Below, one piece after another: positions 59,102 through 64,000 of a stretch of DNA of 64,000 nt. The first letter of the stretch is position 1. Every line of letters starts with the position of its first letter. This stretch comes from Streptomyces sp. HmicA12 (GTDB taxonomy: Bacteria > Actinomycetota > Actinomycetes > Streptomycetales > Streptomycetaceae). Made by a program: the position numbers and the translations under genes. Location of the stretch: positions 124,001 through 188,000 of the forward strand of contig NZ_KB891805.1 in assembly GCF_000373565.1 (NCBI RefSeq), written 5' to 3'. The notes under the pieces were generated by a model. That model searched no databases. It had not been told where the DNA came from and saw only the letters and a program-made list of their open reading frames with translations.

Positions 59102-61522
59102 ATGCACGGCACCGGTCAAGCCCCGCAGGGACGCGTGCCGCTGGCTGTGGTCGTCGTCGACCAGGCGGGCGGCGTCTCGCACTGGAGCACCGGCGCACGC
59201 CGGCTGTTCGGCCCGGCTAGGGAGGACGCGGTGGGGCGGCCCGTCACCGACCTGCTGCCCGTCTCCGGCGCGCTGCGCGCGGAGCCCGAGGGGTACGACC
59301 CGGAGGGCTACGGCACGTACGACAGGATCGGCGACGACCTGGAGCTCTCGCTCGGCGGGCAGACCGCCTACCCGACGGCGGGGCGGGCCCGGCTCGACGC
59401 GACCGGCGGGACCGGTGCCCGCATCGACGTGCTGTGGTGGGCGTATCCGCTGGTCGGGCCCGGTACCGAGCGGCTGCTCGTGCTGGCCGCCGACGCCCGC
59501 GGACTGACCGGCGCCGACGGTGAGGGCAGTGAGCGGATAGCCCCCGGCTTCGCGCTGCACACCGACTTCCCCGGTGCCGACGAGCTGGCGCGCGGGCTGC
59601 CCGAGATCCTCCCCAGCATGAGCGTGGGGGAGAGCGCCCGGATCGTCTCCCAGGTGCTCGAACTCGGCTACCCCGTCATGGAGTTCAGCCGGTACGACCG
59701 GGTTCCGGTCACCGCCGACTGGGGTGTCTCGCGGCGCACGGAGCGCAAGGCGCGGCGCGCGGAGGCGGCGCGGGCCGTCGCGGCGGGGCTGCCCGCCCCG
59801 CGCAGGCCGCTCGACGACCTGGCCGAGGACATCGAGTACACGGCGGTGCGCGAGCGCCTGGAGTTCCTCAACGAGGTGAGCGGGCGCATCGGTTCCTCCC
59901 TCGACCTGTCGCGGACGATCGTCGAGGTGAGCCGGGCCGTCGTGCCGCGCTTCACCGACGTCGCCGGGACCTATCTGCGCGAACAGGTCGTGGCCGGCGA
60001 GGGGTTCCCCGAGGGGCCGCCCGACGCCACGACCATGTGGCACCGCGTCGCCCTGGAGCACACCGACGAGCCCGGGCGGTGGGACGACGTCGTGCCGGTC
60101 GGCGAGTCCATGCCGTTCCCGGTGCACACCCCGTTCTTCCAGTGCATGACGAGTGGCGACCCGGTCCTCGTCCCGTACATCTCGCAGGAGATGGGCGACG
60201 CGATCGCCTCGCAGTTCGAGAAGCGGGACATCCGGCCGCTGATCACCCACCGCTCGATGCTCGTCGTCCCGCTGAAGGCGCGCAACGTCGTGCTCGGGTT
60301 CATGATTCTCCTGCGCCATCAGGAGCGCCCCGTCTTCAACGACATGGACCGCGTCACCGGCGCCGAACTCGCCGCGCGGGCGGGCCTCGTGCTCGACAAC
60401 GCCCGGATGTACACCTACCAGGAGTCCGTCGCCGAGACGCTCCAGGACAGCATGCTGCCGCACATCGAACCGCACATGGCCGGCTGCGACATCGCCACCC
60501 GGTATCTGCCGGGCACCCTGCTCGGACGGGTCGGCGGCGACTGGTTCGACTCCATCAAGCTGCCCGGCGCCAGGACCGCGCTCGTCGTCGGTGACGTCAT
60601 GGGGCACGGGCTCAACTCGGCCGCGATGATGGGCCAGTTGAGGACCGCCGTCCAGACCATGGCGGGGCTCGACCTGCCGCCTGCCCAACTCCTGCGCAAT
60701 CTCGACGATTTGGCGCAGCGGCTCGGCGAGCACTACCTCGCCACCTGCCTCTACGCGGTCTACGACCCGATCGTCGGCGAGCTGCACCTCGCCAACGCCG
60801 GGCACATCCCGCCGGTGATCGTGCGCGCCGCGGACGGCCGCAGCGAACTGCTCGACCTGCCCACGGGCGCGCCGATCGGCGTGGGCGGCGTGCCCTTCGA
60901 GTCGGTGACCGTCCGGGTCGCGCCCGGCGACCGGCTCGTGATGTGCACCGACGGTCTGGTCGAGGTGCGCGGCGAGGACATCGGCGTGGGACTCGCCACG
61001 CTCTGCGAGTCCGCCGCCCACCCGGCCGCGTCCATGGACGACGCCTGCGACACCATCATCCGCTCCCTCGCGGGCCGCGGCGGCCGAAAGGACGACGTGG
61101 CACTCCTCATGGTCCGCATGAGCGGCATCGAGAGCGGCGACGTCGCCCACTGGGAGCTCGCGCCCACCTCGCGCGAGGTGCCGCGCGCCCGCGCTCTCGT
61201 ACGCCGACAGCTCGCGGACTGGGGCCTGTCGAGTGTCGAGTACGCCGCCGAGCTGATGGTCTGCGAACTCGTCACGAACGCCGTGCGGCACGCCCACGCC
61301 GGCCCCGTCCAGCTGCGTCTGGTGCGCTCGGGCACGCTGCTGTGCGAGGTCGAGGACGCCGAGCACACCCTGCCGACGCTGCTCAGCGCGGGCCCGGGTG
61401 ACGAGTTCGGGCGGGGCCTGCGCGTCGTGGCCCATCTGGCGCGCGAGTGGGGCACGAGCCGTACCGCGACGGGGAAGACCGTGTGGTTCGAGCTGACGGT
61501 GCCGCGCGGCAAGGTTCATTGA
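59102..61522 (+). CDS. PAS-GAF-SpoIIE (PP2C) phosphatase with HATPase domain
   Basis: 806 residues, GGAAGGAG before the ATG. Order: PAS-like domain (about residues 10-60, HWSTGARRLFG), linker, GAF domain (about 260-440, LFLNEVSGRIGSSLDLSR-like EFLNEVSGRIGSSLDLSR and MLVVPLKARNVVLGFMILLR), SpoIIE/PP2C phosphatase (about 460-675, VGGDWFDSIKL, VGDVMGHGLNSA, LANAGHIPPV, DDVALLMVR), and an RsbW-like HATPase (about 690-800, MVCELVTNAVRHA, GRGLRVVAHLARE). It should dephosphorylate an anti-anti-sigma factor in response to a signal, while the kinase-like part can act as an anti-sigma switch. Such proteins are very numerous in Streptomyces. Partner unknown. Confidence 0.93.
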   Translation: MHGTGQAPQGRVPLAVVVVDQAGGVSHWSTGARRLFGPAREDAVGRPVTDLLPVSGALRAEPEGYDPEGYGTYDRIGDDLELSLGGQTAYPTAGRARLDATGGTGARIDVLWWAYPLVGPGTERLLVLAADARGLTGADGEGSERIAPGFALHTDFPGADELARGLPEILPSMSVGESARIVSQVLELGYPVMEFSRYDRVPVTADWGVSRRTERKARRAEAARAVAAGLPAPRRPLDDLAEDIEYTAVRERLEFLNEVSGRIGSSLDLSRTIVEVSRAVVPRFTDVAGTYLREQVVAGEGFPEGPPDATTMWHRVALEHTDEPGRWDDVVPVGESMPFPVHTPFFQCMTSGDPVLVPYISQEMGDAIASQFEKRDIRPLITHRSMLVVPLKARNVVLGFMILLRHQERPVFNDMDRVTGAELAARAGLVLDNARMYTYQESVAETLQDSMLPHIEPHMAGCDIATRYLPGTLLGRVGGDWFDSIKLPGARTALVVGDVMGHGLNSAAMMGQLRTAVQTMAGLDLPPAQLLRNLDDLAQRLGEHYLATCLYAVYDPIVGELHLANAGHIPPVIVRAADGRSELLDLPTGAPIGVGGVPFESVTVRVAPGDRLVMCTDGLVEVRGEDIGVGLATLCESAAHPAASMDDACDTIIRSLAGRGGRKDDVALLMVRMSGIESGDVAHWELAPTSREVPRARALVRRQLADWGLSSVEYAAELMVCELVTNAVRHAHAGPVQLRLVRSGTLLCEVEDAEHTLPTLLSAGPGDEFGRGLRVVAHLAREWGTSRTATGKTVWFELTVPRGKVH

Positions 61523-61626
61523 AACGCGCACGCACGTCGCTTGTGGGGCGCACTCCGGCGCGGTAGACCGTTCGGACACTTCGGCCGCATGTGCCGTGGT
61601 CCGTCGGCGCACCCCTGGGAGGGCCC

Positions 61627-62373
61627 GTGAGCGTGACCGAGCGCTACAAAGAGGCGTGGGAGGGTTTCTGGGAGGACGCGCCAGAGGGGCCGGGCGGTGT
61701 CTTCTGGGACGCCGAACCCGCCCTCACCGCGGGTCTCCATCTCGCCCTTTTTGAGCCGGAGTTGACGGCAGCCGGGCTTCCCCTGGTCGACCTCGGCTGC
61801 GGCAACGGCACCCAGACCCGCTTCCTCGCCGACCGCTGCCGCAGGGTGGTCGGCCTCGACCTGTCCGGCGCCGCCCTCGACCGCGCCCGCCGGTCCGACC
61901 CCGCCGAACAGGCCGACTACCGGCAGGTCGACGCCACGAACGCGGCCCAAGTGAACGCGTTGCACGCCGAGTTGGGGGACGCGAACGTCTACGTCCGCGG
62001 TGTGCTGCACCAGAGCGAGGCCGTGGACCGGCAGGCCCTCGTCGACGCGGTCGCCACGCTCGTCGGGGAGCGCGGGAGCGGCTTCGTCGTCGAGCTGTCG
62101 GAGCGTGCGCGGCCGATCCTGCACGACCTCGCCACGTCCCCGGCCGGACCCCCGCCCAAGCTCCAGCCGGTCTTCGCGCACGGCATCGCGCCCGCCGAGG
62201 TCTCCGACGCGGCGCTGCGCGGGTACGTCACCGAGGCCGGACTCGCCGTCCTCGCCTCGGGGGAGCTGCCGCTGATCACGACGGAGTTCACGTCCGACGG
62301 CACCCGGATCGAGTTGCCGTCCCTGTGGCTGGTGGTGGGGCGCACACCCCGGCAGACGACTGGCAGCGGGTGA
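61627..62373 (+). CDS. Class I SAM-dependent methyltransferase
   Basis: 248 residues from GTG 61627, with GGGAGGG upstream (GTG 61633 is also possible). Motif I is PLVDLGCGNGTQTRFLADRC and the acidic end of strand 2 is VVGLDLSGAALDRA; NVYVRGVLHQSEAV is the motif IV region. Substrate unknown; a thiopurine-like or biosynthetic methyltransferase is possible. An iron-box-like site begins five bases after its stop and belongs to the next gene. Confidence 0.88.
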   Translation: MSVTERYKEAWEGFWEDAPEGPGGVFWDAEPALTAGLHLALFEPELTAAGLPLVDLGCGNGTQTRFLADRCRRVVGLDLSGAALDRARRSDPAEQADYRQVDATNAAQVNALHAELGDANVYVRGVLHQSEAVDRQALVDAVATLVGERGSGFVVELSERARPILHDLATSPAGPPPKLQPVFAHGIAPAEVSDAALRGYVTEAGLAVLASGELPLITTEFTSDGTRIELPSLWLVVGRTPRQTTGSG

Positions 62374-62377
62374 TAGG

Positions 62378-62396
62378 TCAGCTAAGGCTAAGCTAA
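62378..62396 (+). promoter_or_regulatory. Iron box (DmdR1/DtxR/IdeR type)
   Basis: The 19 bases match 15 of 19 positions of the consensus TTAGGTTAGGCTAACCTAA; the GGCTAA core is intact. It lies 24 bases before the esterase start codon, so an iron-responsive DtxR-family repressor probably silences the esterase gene when iron is sufficient. Confidence 0.7.
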
Positions 62397-62419
62397 GTAA
62401 CCTCGGAAGGTGGTGGGCG

Positions 62420-63760
62420 ATGGGCACGCCCCTGGTCGCGTCCGACCTCTCCTGGGTGGCGGACCCGGTCCGGCCGCGCCCGGCCGTCGGCGCCCGCGTC
62501 GCACGCCTCCTCGACGACCTGGCGCATCCCGACGGGGCCGACGAGGCCCGCCGCGCCGAACTCGTCGACGGCTTCTGGGGCGGTGTCGCCCGGCTCGGCG
62601 CTCCGCTCGGAGCCCGTCGAGGGCGAGCCCGGCTACCGCACCCTCACGTTCCCGTACCGCGGGCACCGGGCGACCCGGCACGTCCTGCTGTTCAGCAACC
62701 GCCTCGTCGACCGCGCCCGCCTCGCCGACGCCCTGCTGCACCACATCCCCGGCACCGGCATCTGGCACCTCGGTTTCCGGCTGCGGGCCGATCACCGCGG
62801 CGCCTACCGGATCGCCGCCGACGTCTCGGTGGGCCGCCCACCGACCCCGACCGGCTCCAGCGGTTCCTGCGCACGCTCCAGCGGTACGCCGGGCCCGACC
62901 CGCTCAACCCCCGCACCATTCCCACGCGTTGGGGCGGCCCCGACTGCTCCGTCTTCGCACTGCCGGACGCTCCGGCGCGGCGCTGGGAGGGCCGCACGCG
63001 CCAGGTCCCGCGCGGCGGCGTCGAACGGCACCGCCTGGACAGCCCCGCGCTGGGCGCCGAACGCGACGTGTGGGTGTACCTGCCGCCCGGGCCCGGCCAC
63101 CGCGACCTGCCCGTCGTCGTCCCTGGTGACGGCGGCATGTGGTTCGGCGGCGACGGCACGGGCCTCGCCGACTCCCTGGACCGGCTGATCGCCGACGGCA
63201 CCCTGCCGCCGCTGATCGTGCTCGCCCCCGACTCCGTCGACAACGCCACGCGCTGGCGCGAGATGGGCGCTCGCGACCCCTACGTCACCTTCCTCGCCGA
63301 CGACCTGCTGCCCTGGGCCGCGGGGCGCTGGCCGCTCACCACCGACCCGCGCCGCACCGTCGTCGCCGGGCAGAGCCTCGGCGGACTCACCGCCCTGTAC
63401 GCGGGCCTGGTGCGGGCCGAACGCTTCGGCAACGTCCTCGCGCAGTCCCCGTCCCTGTGGTGGCACCCCGATCTCCGACCGGCGACGGCGTGCCGCAGAC
63501 CCCCGGTCGTCGGCGTACCGTGGCTGGTGCGGTGCTACGCCGAGGCCGCGCCCCGCGACCTCACGGTCCACATGGACGTAGGGCCGCACGAGGGTCCGAC
63601 GGTCGGGTACTGCCGCGCGCTGCACGAGACGCTGCGGCCGGCCGGGCGGCGGGTGACGCTGGAGGAGTTCAACGGCGGTCACGACTATGCCTGTTGGCAC
63701 GGCGCACTCGTCGACGCGCTGGTGCGGATGCTCGCCTCCTGGTCGCGCGTACGCTCCTGA
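62420..63760 (+). pseudogene. Ferric enterobactin-type esterase gene with two compensating frameshifts
   Basis: The frame from ATG 62420 is open to the stop, but its middle (about 62605-62845) reads as Arg/Pro-rich nonsense. The genuine middle lies in another frame: EPVEGEPGYRTLTFPYRGHR, then VLLFSNRLVDRARLADALLH and RADHRGAYRIAADVSVG. A shift near 62610 and the opposite shift near 62840 explain this and restore the frame. N- and C-terminal parts are typical of siderophore esterases: RDVWVYLPPGPG, VLAPDSVDNATRWREMG, nucleophile in VVAGQSLGGLTALYAG, His in FNGGHDYACWHGAL. It would hydrolyse imported ferri-enterobactin-type siderophores. Either decayed or two sequencing errors in G/C runs. Confidence 0.8.
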
Positions 63761-63861
63761 CTAGGGCGAACTGCTCTGTATGGGTACGACATTGGTCTAC
63801 GCCACTGAGAGTTATCCACAGGCCTGGTGAGGCGTGCCCGGATCCGCGTACGGTGCAGGGC

Positions 63862-64000
63862 ATGAAGATCCTCATCAGCGCCGACATGGAGGGCGCCACG
63901 GGTGTGACCTGGCCCGCGGACGTCCTGCCGGGCACCCCGCAGTGGGAGCGCTGCCGCTCGATGTTCACCTCGGACGTGAACGCGGCGGTGCTCGGTTTCT
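63862..64000 (+). CDS. M55-family D-aminopeptidase (3' truncated by window edge)
   Basis: The first 46 codons begin MKILISADMEGATGVTWPAD, the N-terminal metal-binding motif (Asp and Glu in SADMEG) of the M55 peptidase family, whose type member is Bacillus DppA D-aminopeptidase. The gene runs past the window end. The 101 bases before it contain no other gene. In Bacillus DppA is linked to a dipeptide importer; here the nearest such importer is about 55 kb away. Confidence 0.85.
   Translation, partial: MKILISADMEGATGVTWPADVLPGTPQWERCRSMFTSDVNAAVLGF

Overview
The window is chromosomal DNA of a high-GC actinomycete, almost certainly Streptomyces. The evidence is base composition of roughly 70% GC with strong third-position GC, frequent GTG and TTG starts, many ATGA/GTGA stop-start overlaps, and family content: an ethylmalonyl-CoA operon headed by ccr, a PAS-GAF-SpoIIE phosphatase with an HATPase domain, a PucR regulator, large LuxR/TetR regulators and FG-GAP secreted proteins. 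I saw no rRNA, intact tRNA, CRISPR array, insertion sequence or phage module. All functional calls are from reading the sequence; no database search was run.

Left part (1-12.9 kb): the tail of a NarL-type response regulator, a DUF4232-like lipoprotein and a cold-shock-domain protein precede a peptide ABC importer operon (binding protein, two permeases, two ATPases) that runs into a gamma-glutamyltransferase-family gene with a TTG start. An inositol-monophosphatase-like gene follows, then a degraded junction where the tail of an alpha/beta hydrolase abuts a truncated, frameshifted AraC regulator. A phytoene-desaturase-like oxidoreductase overlaps a macro-domain gene.

Candidate biosynthetic cluster (12.9-18.7 kb, minus strand): KAS III, ACP, KAS II, a second KAS III-like enzyme, a carboxymuconolactone-decarboxylase/3Fe-4S-ferredoxin fusion and a cytochrome P450. 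Five of the six are tightly packed, four of them joined by 4-base overlaps or nearly so. There is no reductase, dehydratase, transporter or regulator with them. This is the best candidate for an undescribed system in the window.

Middle (19-33.6 kb): a pair of alkylation-repair genes (Ada/AlkA and Ogt), a nucleotidyltransferase, a group of NAD/ADP-ribose/nucleoside enzymes (Sir2, nucleoside hydrolase with an MFS transporter, NUDIX, ADP-ribosylglycohydrolase), an FG-GAP secreted protein, a BCCT transporter, glycerate kinase, a methyltransferase and a PucR regulator. From 33.8 to 38.8 kb a branched-chain-type ABC importer operon runs divergently from PucR, followed by an ABC exporter with a possible early TTA (bldA) codon.

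Right part (40.9-64 kb): pssA-psd (phosphatidylethanolamine synthesis) and the ethylmalonyl-CoA operon ccr-meaA-lyase-MaoC-acyl-CoA dehydrogenase. Upstream of ccr lies an unusual symmetric set of palindromes, followed by a decayed GNAT gene, a TetR gene with a perfect palindrome at its start, and a tandem-duplicated 3-hydroxyacyl-CoA dehydrogenase that could supply the same pathway. Then come HEAT-repeat, GNAT, RidA, radical-SAM (with a LexA-like box), SRPBCC and MFS genes (the MFS carries an unusual carboxypeptidase-regulatory-like tail), the SpoIIE phosphatase, a methyltransferase, an iron-box-preceded siderophore esterase broken by two compensating frameshifts, and the start of an M55 D-aminopeptidase.

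Three genes (AraC, GNAT, esterase) carry frameshifts. They are either recent pseudogenes or assembly errors in G/C runs, and raw reads would decide. A dispersed palindromic intergenic repeat occurs at about 31.1-31.4, 49.9 and 58.94 kb.
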